64,000 bases of DNA from Cercophora sp. LCS_1 (Eukaryota; Ascomycota; Sordariomycetes; Sordariales; Lasiosphaeriaceae). The stretch spans positions 496,001-560,000 of the forward strand of contig JAPZLL010000013.1 of assembly GCA_036250225.1 (NCBI GenBank), written 5' to 3'. This document shows positions 23,615 through 34,794 of the stretch, piece by piece (the first letter of the stretch is position 1; each line of letters begins with the position of its first letter). A model generated the notes under the pieces. The model saw only the letters and a program-made list of their open reading frames with translations, was not told the DNA's origin and searched no databases. The position numbers and the translations under genes were made by a program.

Positions 23615-24258
23615 CCTGAAAGACTGTGAGCTTCGGCGGCTCACGACCGTCCTCAAAGAAAAAAAAGATTCGGCTCTCCCGAACACCACCGTAGATTATG
23701 AGGATCTAGGAATGAAGGACAATTGGTGATGTTGCGTCAGCATGAGTCACCTTTCACCAGGAGGGGAGGGAGAAAAGTTTGGACCGATTCGGCGATGATG
23801 GCGCTCTGGATTCGCTCACCGCGAACTGACCGCCGGTTTCCGGGGTTGTGGAGCCGGGGGTTCCAATTGTCCAATGCCAGCCGGCTTTGTTAGGGCTCCA
23901 CCGCGGCGGGTCAGCAGACTGCCGGAAAACGTCGAAAGATTCCGGGTCAAGTTAGTCCAGTATCCGGTATATTGATATATCAAGATCTTGGCCGCGGTGC
24001 CTGGCTAATGTGTAAAGCATGTGCATCCGGGCCCCACTTTGATTTCATCAGCCACAGTTGTCTTCCGCAGCCTCGTGGATTTTTTGAAACTTCGAGCCTT
24101 CAGCAAGCGACCTCCTCGTCGCCACAACAATCGCTTGTTCCCGAACAACCAAGCTTCCTCGTTCAGGACTCTCGGCCACATTGTTCTTCCGAGACTGCAA
24201 AACAAACAAACAATTGCTCAACACCCGACACCGAGTTGGCCCGCCATTGTAAAGCGAA
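23615..24258. other. Divergent promoter region, ILV6 and KH-protein genes
   Basis: Head-to-head intergenic region of 644 bases containing the CPC1/Gcn4-type site at 23744-23750. No other gene seen. Confidence 0.6.
23744..23750 (-). promoter_or_regulatory. CPC1/Gcn4-type site TGAGTCA
   Basis: A perfect TGASTCA palindrome sits 130 bases upstream of the acetolactate synthase regulatory subunit ATG, at nearly the same distance as the site before the OTC gene. Confidence 0.68.
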
Positions 24259-26185
24259 ATGGACGACTCGGAGCGGCGCAGCGCGAAGCGGTCTCGCTTC
24301 GATCAGACCGAGCCAGAGCCTAGGAGGCACTCTCGGTTCGACCGACGATCCCGTTCCCCTCCTGCGCGAAAGGCAGACTCGGCCCGCGATCGTAGCCCTC
24401 TCCCAAAGAGCCGCGACAGCACCACCCCTGACGTCAAGTCGCCTGTTGACCCCGCAGCGGCTGCTGGTATGCCTTCCGTTCTTGAACTGGAACACGGGAA
24501 CCTTGCTGACCTTGTAATAGCTGCCGCCGCTGCCCGAATCAACGCTCAGCTCCAGGCTCGCAAGGGGATCCAGCATGTTGACGTCCCTCCCGTCCGATCC
24601 AGCTTGACCCCCACCAAGGATGGCGGTACCCCCGCGGCCGTCAACGGCGAGATGTACATCTCCGACGGAGACTACATCAAGGATATCGAAGTCAATGACT
24701 TGCGAAACCGCTATCTGCTGACGAAGGGCGCAACTCAGAAAATGGTAAATGACTCCTTGGCTGTTCCACTGATCCCGCACCAGCTCCTCGCTGCGTTCAT
24801 GTGGCTATTACTGTTATTTCCGGGACGGTCTTGCTTACTTGAGCATGATAGCTCGTCCAGGCTCCTCGTTTGCATCTGCTGACCTCCGCTGCTTGATAGA
24901 TAAAAGATGAAACTGGTGCCGGTACGCCTCACCTCAACTGTCGCTGTTGTAGAGAACGTTGATTGACCAGATCCTTTTCGAAGATGTTACGACTCGCGGA
25001 AGCTACTATCCCGATAAAAGCATGGCGACGCCGACGGTACGGTCTCCCAACCTAACACGAAGATGAACTGCTCTAACGCATCGCTAGAACCCCCCGCTCT
25101 ACTTGCATGTGACAAGCACGACCAAGGAAGGCCTTGACAAGGCGGTTGCCAAGATCGAGGAGATGATGAAGCAAGAACTTCCTCAACTCGTCGACGAGCG
25201 CCGTTTCCGTCGTAGAGACCAGGAGCAGCAACAGGTTGAACGTGATGAGTTCGGCCGAGTAAGACTTTTGAATGTTTTGGTGTGGGCAATCTAACGAGTG
25301 ACAGCGCAAATGGCCTGAAGAGCGACTTCCAATTGGACTAGAGCCGATCCCCGGCTTTAACCTTCGAGCCCAGGTTGTCGGGCACGGCGGAGCTTATGTG
25401 AAGCACATTCAGCAGGAGACAGCCTGTCGTGTTCAAATCAAGGGCCGCGGTTCCGGATTCATTGAGAACGCCACTGGCCTTGAAAGCGAAGATCCCATGT
25501 TCCTCCACGTAACGTAAGTGTCCCTGTCTCCCCGCGCAAAAGCATCCATCAGTGGCCAAGGCGTAGGCTAACAGCTACAGTGGGCCTGATCCGGCTATGG
25601 TTCAGAAAGCCAAGGAGCTTTGTGAAGATCTCATTGCCAACGTCCGCGAGGAGTATGAGACTTTCAAGAGCCGCCCGCCTCGTAGTTACGGCGGTGGCGG
25701 CGGCGGCTACGGCGATCGATCTCACCAAGGCGCGAGCTCCTACCAGGGTTATAACAATGGCCAAGGCCATGGCAGTTACAACTCCCCTACTACCGCGGCT
25801 GCCGCCTCGGCATCCCCCGTAACAGCGACGGGCACGCCGACTTCCGCCACAGACTATGCAGCACAGTACGCGCAATATTACGGCAGTGACCCGTATGCGG
25901 CCTACGGTGGCTACCACGCCTACGTGCAAGCTTACCAGCAGTACTACGCCGCAAGCCAGCAACAAGGTGGTGCGGCTGCTCCTCCGGGGACTTCGGCGTC
26001 TCCTCCGCCCCCTCCTCCGACAGAGGCAGCGCCGCCTCCGCCTCCGCCGTCAGCAGCACCTCCCCCGCCCCCTCCTTCCGGTCCTCCTCCTGGAACTGGA
26101 TCCTATGGCGCTGTGAGTGCGGATCCAAATGCGTTGACGAGCCCAACTGACGTGGATCTAGGTACCCCCACCTCCGGGTCTCTAG
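24259..26185 (+). CDS. KH-domain RNA-binding protein, KHDC4/BLOM7-like
   Basis: Seven exons: 24259-24744, 24900-24921, 24984-25036, 25088-25258, 25305-25513, 25581-26112 and 26162-26185, giving 498 residues. The N-terminus is an RS-like basic region. The first KH-like segment (IEVNDLRNRYLLTKGATQKMIKDETGADVTTRG) is assembled from exons 1-3; the second (GFNLRAQVVGHGGAYVKHIQQETACRVQIKGRGSGFIE) has the GxxG loop GHGG. This pair is the arrangement of KHDC4/BLOM7, which associates with the spliceosome and guides splice-site choice. The tail is Gly/Tyr-rich, then three proline runs, and ends after the last splice in VPPPPGL. Exon 2 has only 22 nt and exon 7 only 24 nt. Without the last splice the protein would instead end in an unrelated 29-residue tail. 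Confidence 0.88.
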
Positions 26186-26649
26186 GAGATCATTAGGAGA
26201 GCATGAACTTATACTGAGCTCCGATAATGGACATGAGCATGAAGAGGCTACAGACCCTTAGTAGGATCATCCACATAGCGTAGCCAGGTCAAGACAGTAT
26301 TGGGAGGACCTGTAGGCTTCACAACCAAGGCGTTTCTGGGCCTTTTTTACCTGTTGCTAGTAGTGACGTAGAAAGCGAGGAATTCATTGATTTTGTCCAT
26401 CAACGATTAATTGTGAATTCCATACTGAGATCATCTGGGATGGCATTGTCTGGGTGCCCCAGAATGCCCAGCTCAGGGGGTAAATAGTGGTGGGGCGGTC
26501 CTGCAGAATGGTTGCGGGGCCACACTCACCGCCTCAAATCGAACTGGCAGAATCCAGAAAATTTCCTGGCCCAAACTTTGGCTGTGAACTTTTGGGCGGG
26601 AGAAGCAAACCACCATTGCACCCTTCCCAACACTGTTTCAGCACACAAA
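26186..26649. other. Intergenic
   Basis: Terminator of the KH gene and promoter of the NOP15-like gene. Nothing else seen. Confidence 0.5.
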
Positions 26650-27922
26650 ATGGCTCCCGAACTCAGGAAGAGGAAATCAAAGAGTCAGTCTTTATCATCA
26701 CCTGCATTAGTGAATATTTTGGCTGATTGACACAGCCGAGCTCGCTGCTCCCGCCGCGAAACCTGCGAAGGCGGCTGCGACGAAAGCCGCAAAGAGCCCC
26801 AAGGTCGAAAAGCGAAAAGGCAAGTCGGCCGCATCATGTCAATGGCGCACTCCCTAACCCCCACTTTCAGCGAACGAAGATGCCTCCCCCATCGCCAAGA
26901 AGAAGCAAAAGCCTACCAAGGCCGCAGATGTTGCCGCGAGCAAGAAACCCGCCAAAGAGTTAGAGGAGAAGGAGGAAGTCGCCGCCGCGCCCAAGAAGTC
27001 CGCACTCAAGAAGGAGAAGCCCGCGAAGAAGGCCCCTGCAGCAAAAAAGGTTGCCGCCCCTGAGCCGGAGGAGCAAGAGGACGCCCCTGCTTCCGACGCG
27101 GAAGAAGACGCCGAGGTCGATGTCGCAACCGAAGCCCTCGTCGAGTCTCTCGATAGCGATAACGATGATGAGACGTCCAAGAAACAAGTCGGCACCTACA
27201 AGAAGGGTCAGCCCGTTGGCCAAGCACCCACTCCCAAGAAGGGCGCCAAGACGGCCAAGGGCGTTGCTACGAGCGGCAACCCCGGCGTCATGTATCTTGG
27301 GTCAATCCCTCACGGTTTCTACGAGCACGAGATTCGCGAATACTTCAGCCAGTTCGGCGAGATCACGCGGCTGCGGGTGGTTCGCAACAAGAAGACGGGC
27401 GCCAGCCGACACCGCGCGTTTGTCGAATTTGCTGATGCCGAGGTGGCGGACATTGCGGCACGCACAATGGACAGCTACCTCTTGTTTGGTCATATCCTGA
27501 AGGCCAAGCTGGTCCGTCCTGAGCAGGTACACCCAGAGCTCTTCAAGGGGGCAAACCGCCGGTTCAACGCGGTCCCATGGAATGCGATGATTGGACGCCA
27601 CTTGTCGAGGCCGTTGGGAGAGAGCAAGTGGCAGGGCAAGGTCACCAAAGAGGAGCAAAGGCGCGAGGCCAGGGCTGAGAAGCTCAAGGCGTTGGGCTAC
27701 GGGTTTGAGGCCCCCAAGCTGAAGGCGCCCGAGGCCAAGGAGGTGGCGCATATCGAGGGCAAGGAGAACGGAGAGGATAAGGCTGTCGAGACCGAGGAGC
27801 CGGTGAAGCAGATCGAAGAGGCCGAGCCAGAAAAGGCCGAGCCAGTGACTTCCATCTCGCAGAAAAAGGAGAAGAAGACAAAAGGTGGCAAGGGAGCAAA
27901 GGGCAAGAAGGTCAAGGCATGA
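26650..27922 (+). CDS. NOP15/NIFK-like RRM protein, 60S ribosome biogenesis
   Basis: Three exons, 26650-26683, 26736-26819 and 26871-27922, give 389 residues. The N-terminal 200 residues are Lys/Ala/Glu-rich low-complexity sequence typical of nucleolar factors. One RRM follows: RNP2 in VMYLGSIP and RNP1 as ASRHRAFVEFAD, then a C-terminal arginine-rich helix (RPEQVHPELFKGANRRFNAVPW) that is diagnostic for Nop15 and human NIFK, which act in 27S pre-rRNA processing. The tail is again Lys/Glu-rich. Intron 2 begins with GC (GCAAGT) and not GT; it is needed to bypass a stop and keep frame. Intron 1 has a GTCAGT donor. The gene shares orientation with its neighbours but has its own promoter region. 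Confidence 0.9.
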
Positions 27923-28860
27923 GCACTCCTTGTATTTGCAAACGATATAGATACCCCGATAAGTCCCGCGGACGTTGTTGGTAATTATGTTGCGATTTCA
28001 GTGGCACGAAACATGTGAAAATGGAAATGTGAGCGCCAAGCGAACCTGGAAAGGTCCTACGGAGAAGGACCGCCAGGATTATAAGACGCCTCTTTTCTTC
28101 TGCTTCTGCCTACTTGTGAACTTGCAATTGGTGTTTTACAGATTCAGATGTAAATTGAGGCGAAGGGTAATATGTATGAAGAGAAGAAGAGAAAAATCCA
28201 CAGGGCTCCAGACTTCTGGCTTAAATCTTGGGATCCGTGCGTTCCGCTTATCTAATCTCGATGGGGTCCGTCGAGCAGTTCACAGAATTGAAACAGGCAT
28301 TGGGCCTTGGACGAAGAACGAAAGCCGCTCAGATACACGCTGGGTAGAAGAACTATGTGTCAAATATCCGATACTTGAAACGCTTTCGGAAGCTCATGCT
28401 TCTAGGTTGATTGTGTTGTGTATATTTCCAAACCGGGAATCGTTTTTGCGGGCCGAAGCGAGTGACATGACGACTGACCTCAGCTGCTGTCTCGTCCAAC
28501 AAACACCTTGTGGGCTCAAACCGGATGGCCTGCGTATGCAAAGGCCGACTCATGCTTCCCTCTCAGACGACCACCAGCTGTGACAAAAACTTGACTTGAG
28601 AGGCCTTGGCAGTTCGAGTGGGCGGCTGTTTCGCTCTCGCATTCCCCCCATTGCAGGGCGACCCCAAGGTCAGGGTGAGGTGGGTTTTCGCTGAAGACAC
28701 GTACGCGGAGGATTTGGGACAAACACCCAATTCCTTGCTTCCTTGCAACGGCGCCCAGACGGACGAGGGGCAGCGAATTCGACTTGAAGATACCCACGAT
28801 CGTTTTCCCATTCTCCTTTTTTCCCTTTTGGACGTCCGTCGTCCAATTGCGAATTGAGCC
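27923..28860. other. Intergenic
   Basis: Open frames on both strands start from non-ATG codons or lack any resemblance to known families. Promoter of the golgin gene is expected at the right end. Confidence 0.5.
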
Positions 28861-30755
28861 ATGGCTTCTCCCGGTGCGCCAACCGATTCCATCCAATCAA
28901 CAGCTGCCCAAGGTACGTCAATGTCAAATCGCCTGTCTTTGGTGGTGGTGGACTCGCTTCTGCGGTCTGGCCCTTACGTTAGTGGGTTGCATGCGCTAAC
29001 GTCGCCTGCGGTTGGAACAGCATCTCTTGCACCAGGTGCTGGCAAGAAGAAGAGCGGAAAGAAGAAAAAGAACAACAACGCTGCCGCCGTCAAGCCGGAG
29101 CCTGCAGTTGTCGACACGGCGGGGAAGGATGGCGCTGGAAGCGCCGAGGTTGAGGAAGTGTCAGACGAGCCACAGACAACAACAGGTTTGGTATGCACAA
29201 TCTGTTCACGCTTTTCCCCGTGGGGTTGACTAACGCCAGAAATGTAGAGCGCACCACCGCCGCCAGAAGATACGACAGGCGCATCGCAGCCAACCGCGGA
29301 CACGAGTGGGACAAACGGTCATGCCGGCGCAAACGGCCACTCCCCAACCCCTACCACATCCAACACCAGCGCCAAGTTAGAAGCCATGTCACAGGACCGC
29401 GAGGCCCTCAGGGCCGAGGTCGAGCAGCTCCGAAAGCAGCTGGAGAGCATGCAAGAAACGCACGCGCAAGAGGTAGCGCAGCTCAAGACAGACTTGGACG
29501 AAAGCGAGGCAGCAAAGGAGCATGCCGAGGAACAGTACGAGACCCTGCTGGGTCGTGTTGAGAAGATCAAGGAGACCTTGGGCGACCGCCTGAAAAGAGA
29601 CAAGGCGGAACTCGAGGAGGCAAAAGACCGCATCGAAGAACTCGAGAACCAGAATGAGGAACTACAGCGGGTAGTGCGGGAGGGCGAAGAGGAGAGGAAC
29701 CGCCTCCAAGCTGAGGTACAGGAACAGGGACGTGAACTGGCCACTCTACGGAGCAGAACGAACCTGTCACAGCAGAATTGGCTCAAGGAAAAGGATGATA
29801 TGGTCAGACAAGTACAGCATCTCAAAGCGGAGCTGGAGTCAACAAGCGCCGCCATGGGAGAATGGGAGGTCATTGCCATGGAGGAACGGGCGGTACGAGA
29901 GAGCCAAGCGGAGAAGGTGGCCGACCTGGAAGAGCAACTAACTACTACGGCGGAACGGTACGAGAAGGTGACCTCAGAGCTTGAAGCACAGTCGCACGCT
30001 ACCGACAAGCTGCAAATAGCACTACAGGAGATCCAAGAGGCTAGGCGGAAAGAACGCCGAGAGATGGTTGAGGGTTACGAAGAGCAGATCCAGGCCATGA
30101 AGAGCCGAGTCCAGGAAGCCGACGCAAAAGCAAACTCGGCCATAGCGGCAAAGGAGACGCTGACCAAGGAGCTGGAGCGCACTGCGCCGTTTGAAAAAGA
30201 GGTCAAGGAGAAGAACCTGCTGATTGGCAAGCTCCGCCACGAGGCCATCGTTCTCAACGACCATCTCACCAAGGCACTAAAGTACATCAAGAAGACCAAG
30301 CCAGAGGAGACGATTGACAGGTAAGCATCCCTCTTCGCTCCAACAGCAGCTCGCTGACCAGATATAGACAAATCGTCACCAACCATTTCCTGCAGTTCCT
30401 CGCATTGGATCGATCTGATCCGAAGAAATTCCAAATCCTGCAGGTCATTGCCGGACTACTCAACTGGACCGACGAGCAACGAGAACAAGCCGGGTTGGCG
30501 AGACCTGGTGGCTCGGGACACACTCTACGTCTGCCAGCATCTCCTTTCCACCGGACACCAAGCTCGCCGGCCCTTAACACGGAGTTCTTCGCTGAGCCAG
30601 GGTCCGCTCACGGGAGAGAATCGCTCGCAGATTTGTGGGCTGGATTCCTGGAGAGGAGCGTAGAGGAAGCGGGAGTCACGGCACCTTCAAGAAAGGACAG
30701 CACATCAAGTGTCGCGACTACAACAACAAACCGACCCGAAACGAGGGGAGCATAG
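28861..30755 (+). CDS. rud3: RUD3-type golgin with GRAB domain
   Basis: Four exons, 28861-28912, 29021-29190, 29248-30320 and 30368-30755, give 560 residues. A short Lys-rich and Pro/Ser/Thr-rich head (about 1-120) is followed by about 300 residues of near-continuous coiled coil. Splicing of the last intron joins KPEETIDR to QIVTNHFLQFLALDRSDPKKFQILQVIAGLLNWTDEQREQAGL, the GRIP-related Arf-binding (GRAB) domain that recruits yeast Rud3 and animal GMAP-210 to cis-Golgi membranes through Arf-type GTPases. The Ser/Thr-rich tail after the GRAB domain is probably disordered. The role, tethering vesicles at the cis-Golgi, is taken from the family. Confidence 0.92.
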
Positions 30756-31042
30756 TGGCGCGCCCATGTTCTCAGAACCTCTGGGAGTTGATGTGCTCTT
30801 CTCGAGTGCAGTAAAGTCATATCTTTTGTTCGGGTGTGTTTTGTTTTGCCTGATGGGATGGTGTAGGTATAGAGCCACCATCTGATGCATACGCTGTCAT
30901 GTCGACGAGCGTCACCATAGGGAGGCGTTGAGCATTTTGTAAGAGAGAAGGGGACGGATAGACAAATGTCACAAAATTCAGGACGTCCTAAAACAGTGGC
31001 CCCAACGCCGAAGTTACAAGTACAAAGTCCACCAGCTGTCCA

Positions 31043-32166
31043 CTAGGAGCCGCCTGTGTGAAGACCCGGCCGCAACACAGCATCCGCATATGCCTCTGCA
31101 TCCCGCGAGACAGACTGTATGTCAATCCGGTTTTGCAGTGCGTCATTGACGCCCTCCACAACATCCCTATCCTCCATGACGTCTCTCACCAACCGCACCT
31201 CATGCTGCCAATACAGCATCGACCTCTGCCTGAGGTCGTCGTCCCGAATCGCGGTGTTTTTGATGATCCCCGCCGCATTGAGCTTAGACTTGACACCCCC
31301 CAGCACCCTCGTGATGCCCTCTACTCTCTCCGCAGCTGTAGGCGGGAGCACGAACATCTTGTTGGTCGCACTCAAATAGATCAGGACCGCAAGCACCGCA
31401 TCCAGCCCAGCCAGGGCCACCGCTCTCCAGACGCGCGCATCCCAGAAAAAGAACTCAATCTCATCCAGCCGCGTGGCCCGTCGATTCATCTGGTGCTTGT
31501 ACGTGCTGACTAGATAGATATCAAAGGCCGCTACGCACACACCCGCAATTGTGGCCGTCGTTCTCCAGGACGCCGCTTCTCGTCCAGACACTAGCTGCGA
31601 CGTCACCAGCGCGATGATGACAAGATTGAGCAGATGCGGCGCTACCAAGTCGGGAAGCGCATAGTATAGGTATGATGCCGGCTCATCGGCCACGCAAAAT
31701 GGACACCCCGCTAGCGCGTCCGGGCCGAACTGAAAGTAGAGCAGTCGTGATTCGAGGTTGACAAAGCGCGCGCGGAGGGCGAGATCGGCGGGTGTGAGCG
31801 CCCCGTTGGGACGGAGGGAAGCGAGACGGGTGAAGAGTACATCGGTGGGGATTTGAAGTCGGGATTGGGTGAGGGAGAAGACGTTTTCGGAGGACAGCGA
31901 GGGTAGACTGCGTACGAGGAAGAGGATCGAGACGAGGGCGAGGAAGTAGAGGGAGCGCTTTGCGGCGGCGGGGACCGGTCGCGGTTTGAGACCGTGGGCT
32001 CTAGGGGCGTTGCGCATCGTCTGCCAGTAGCTCCATGCTTTCGGGAGGAGGATGGGCGCAAAGAAGATGAAGAGGGACTTGATCCTGACGGAAAGTTTAA
32101 GTTAGACAGGTGTGCAAATGTATGGTGGCGCTCCGGGTGGACTTACGTTCCCCAAGGGATTCCCAT
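31043..32166 (-). CDS. Conserved fungal multi-pass membrane protein, unknown function
   Basis: Two exons: a 20-nt first exon 32166-32147 and 32084-31043, giving 353 residues. The first exon reads MGIPWG and splices in frame to IKSLFIFFAPILLPKAWSYW, a membrane segment. Further hydrophobic helices lie at about 45-65, 155-175, 190-205 and 235-255. The block TQSRLQIPTDVLFTRLASLRP and the pair CPFC are recognisable as strongly conserved in relatives I recall from other Sordariomycetes, which are unannotated. The C-terminal 100 residues are soluble and charged. No enzymatic motif is visible. The stop lies 288 bases from the golgin stop (convergent). Confidence 0.72.
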
Positions 32167-32819
32167 TTTGGCTTTGTAGTGCCTCTTCCCAGGCTACCTG
32201 AAGGTTTGCGCAGAGGGCGTTGCCTGCATGGAGGCTCGAGGAAGCAATCCCTCTTTATCGCCAGCGAGATGCCAGATGGTCGACTTGGCATACAAGGCTG
32301 ATGGATTGTGACGACGGGACAGGGTTGCAGCGAGCCACGCCAAGCGCTGCGGGGGTGGGGTGGGGGCGGCTCTGTGGCGTCGGTCCCACTGCAGCTTCAG
32401 CCTCGTCGCGTTGAGATCTATAAATTTTTTGCTGCAACACTGCGCTTGCTTTTTTCACAATTTTCCTCAACATCTGCGACATTGTTCAGTCTTCAACACG
32501 GCGCGACAGCAACGTCGCACTTGTACATTATTTGTGTGCTTTAATACTGATATGAATATACAGCATTTACTAGCATTTCACGCGCGTGATATCCAGCGAC
32601 TCTTCGTGAACACCTCCCATACCGTTGGCACTTTCGAAGCTTTGGCGACCCCCTCACGGGACTAAATGGTCGCTAGAGTCAATCTGTTGCCTAGATTAAA
32701 CCCAAGCACTCTGCCAAGAGTCATCTCACGTAGTGTTGCAAGATTCTAGCCCCGGCGATGAAGAGTTTTGCGTCAAATTGATGAGAGACATTCCATTATT
32801 ACTTCGCTGCGTTTTTTTT
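32167..32819. other. Intergenic
   Basis: Between the start of the membrane protein gene and the end of GET1, both on the minus strand. No gene seen. Confidence 0.5.
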
Positions 32820-33547
32820 CTATGAGCTTTTCTTGTCTGAGGATGCTCCTGCCGCCACCGGTGTTGCTTGCTTCTGCTTGAGTGCCACGACCAAGCCAAT
32901 CGCACCCACCACACCCTCGATGATGAGTTTCAGCATGCCGTAGCACGCCCACTGCCACACCACAATGCTCACGCTCCCACTGGGTGCCCTGGGGAACGAC
33001 GCAAACCGCTCGACGTAGGACGGGAACCATCCATAGGGCAACCAGAACATTGCCTCCTTGCTGTACCAGAACGGAAGAAACCATTGCACACCCCTTGTGA
33101 GGACGAGTCGGACAAACGTGAGGTATCGGTCGAAGCTCGCTCGGGAAGCGTCCAGGTTGGTCTCTGTAGTCACACCATATTAGCAACCCGTGCATCCGGT
33201 CTGAATGGTGGCAAATGTACTCTTTCCCTTAAGCTCGTCCAAAAGTTTGTCATGCTGCCGGTTCAGCTTGGCCCACTTCGCAAACTGGTCCTGACTGCTT
33301 GTTGCATTCAGCTCTCGCCGCACCGCGAGATATTCCTTTTGCTTTTGACGTTGCTCGGTAAATTGTCTGGAGATGGGAATCGGAAGTGATATGACGAAGC
33401 GCCAGAGCTACTCGTGTCAGCACCTAAGCCCTTTGGTGGGGGAGGGACCGCGGAACGTACCAGTCCGTTGATTGTCGCCGCCCCAATGGTGTTGATCAGC
33501 TGGACGGCCAGCTCGACCACGAATATTGCTAGTAGCAGCGAAGCCAT
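32820..33547 (-). CDS. get1: GET1, tail-anchored protein insertion receptor subunit
   Basis: Three exons, 33547-33461, 33407-33221 and 33163-32820, give 205 residues. Get1 (WRB in animals) and Get2 form the ER receptor for Get3 carrying tail-anchored proteins. Membrane helix 1 covers residues about 4-22. The cytosolic coiled coil follows (QFTEQRQKQKEYLAVRRELNATSSQDQFAKWAKLNRQHDKLLDEL), which in the family inserts into the Get3 groove. Two further helices come at about 120-145 and 160-180 (WFLPFWYSKEAMFWLPYGWFPSYVE, then CYGMLKLIIEGVVGAIGLVVAL). The sequence order and spacing match the family throughout. It shares a divergent promoter with the prenyltransferase-repeat gene. Confidence 0.93.
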
Positions 33548-33662
33548 CTTGTCCGTTTGCTGTAGAACGGTCTTTGTTGGAGAAAGCTATGATTTTGTCG
33601 AGCAACCCAAACGATGACGGAAGGCCAGCACACGCCACTTGGCGGCACACGTTTGGCCAAGG

Positions 33663-33675
33663 TTTAGGGTTAGGG
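33663..33675 (+). promoter_or_regulatory. Telobox-like TTTAGGGTTAGGG
   Basis: Two telomere-type TTAGGG units lie in the 260-base divergent promoter between GET1 and the prenyltransferase-repeat gene. In yeasts such internal repeats are bound by Tbf1/Reb1-type general factors; binding here is inferred. Confidence 0.5.
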
Positions 33676-33807
33676 TCACCGTCGGTCTCCACGATATCTG
33701 GAAGGCACAACCACTCAGGTGAGGACAGGACCACTCTTTAACTTCCAGTGCTTACAACATTCACAGCGATCAGATCCGGAAACTACCCTTTGCCAGGAAA
33801 AAGGGAA

Positions 33808-34794
33808 ATGTCTCGTTCACTTGACAAGGATGTCGCTTCATCCCTCGGAACTGGGGACTCACTTGCCGCCTTCCAGCAGATATCCAGCTTGCTGCTTTCC
33901 CAGTTCAGTGACGGCTTCCTTGAACTTGAAATACTCGGAAAATCCCATCCATTTCCTGAGGGATGCTACATTGTTCAGGATATCCGTGCAGCGGGTGTTT
34001 CGAAACTGGGGCTCGCCCAGGCTTTCCTTGTCGCCAGAAAAGTCTTGAACTTGGACAAGAGCTTGAGTCAGGAGCCCAGCATGGAGGATATTGCCAAAAC
34101 GACCGCAGTAATGCTTTTCATGGATCCGGAGCATCTCACAGCTGCAAACGTACGGAAACGGGTCATTCTGGAAAAGCTGGCGAAGCCAGATGCAGACCAC
34201 AAGAAGATCTTATTGACGGAGAAATACTTTATCGACAGCCTGCTCACAAGCAGGCTTCATCGACACACAAAATCCCCTACCCTATGGAGCCACTTACAGT
34301 GGCTACTCCGTCTTTTCCCAGAAAACGGTATCCATGTTGACGTGCTGGAAGATATGAACGGCGTTGTGATGGTCGCGGGAGAAAGACACCCACGAAACTA
34401 TTATGCTTGGAGTCACGCCCGGTTCCTGGCCAGAAGATATCCCAAGGGTTGCAACGGTGGCGTCTTCTCTGCAGTCAAAAGCTGGTGCTTTCAGCATCAT
34501 ACCGATATATCTGGATGGACCTTCCTCTACTTCCTCGCGCAGGAGACGAGCCCCGCTACCAGCAGCCTCCTCTTGACGGAAGTCCTGGAACTGGTTGGTT
34601 CTTTACGGCTGGCAAATGAGTCAATGTGGGTGTTCTTACGAATGCTGGCTGCGTCCCACTTAGTGGACGATGATGGGTATTCGCGTTTCGTTGACGCAGG
34701 TCGGAATCTCCTGCGAACCACCAAGTCCCCTACCGACCAGGCTGTCGTGAAGTCAGCGTTGCAATGGTCCGAAACATATCGGGTTAAGGGTTGA
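33808..34794 (+). CDS. Protein prenyltransferase alpha-subunit repeat protein (PTAR1/ECM9-like)
   Basis: Single exon of 328 residues from the ATG at 33808; the frame continues 20 codons upstream only to a GTG. The clearest family mark is HPRNYYAWSHARFLARRYP, the PPTA repeat N-x-x-A-W, with weaker helical repeats before (KSPTLWSHLQWLLR) and after (NESMWVFLRMLAAS). PTAR1-type proteins pair with a Rab geranylgeranyl-transferase-like beta subunit in animals; yeast Ecm9 is a poorly known relative. The single well-formed repeat makes it divergent from the catalytic-complex alpha subunits of farnesyl- and geranylgeranyltransferase. Confidence 0.78.
   Translation: MSRSLDKDVASSLGTGDSLAAFQQISSLLLSQFSDGFLELEILGKSHPFPEGCYIVQDIRAAGVSKLGLAQAFLVARKVLNLDKSLSQEPSMEDIAKTTAVMLFMDPEHLTAANVRKRVILEKLAKPDADHKKILLTEKYFIDSLLTSRLHRHTKSPTLWSHLQWLLRLFPENGIHVDVLEDMNGVVMVAGERHPRNYYAWSHARFLARRYPKGCNGGVFSAVKSWCFQHHTDISGWTFLYFLAQETSPATSSLLLTEVLELVGSLRLANESMWVFLRMLAASHLVDDDGYSRFVDAGRNLLRTTKSPTDQAVVKSALQWSETYRVKG

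Noticed and set aside
23615..23689. Upstream extension of the ILV6 frame
   Set aside because: Reaches only a GTG codon; the ATG at 23614 begins a normal mitochondrial presequence and is preceded by a possible leader-intron acceptor.
27975..28583. 202-codon frame after the NOP15-like gene
   Set aside because: Begins at a non-ATG codon, low complexity in parts, no resemblance to known proteins.
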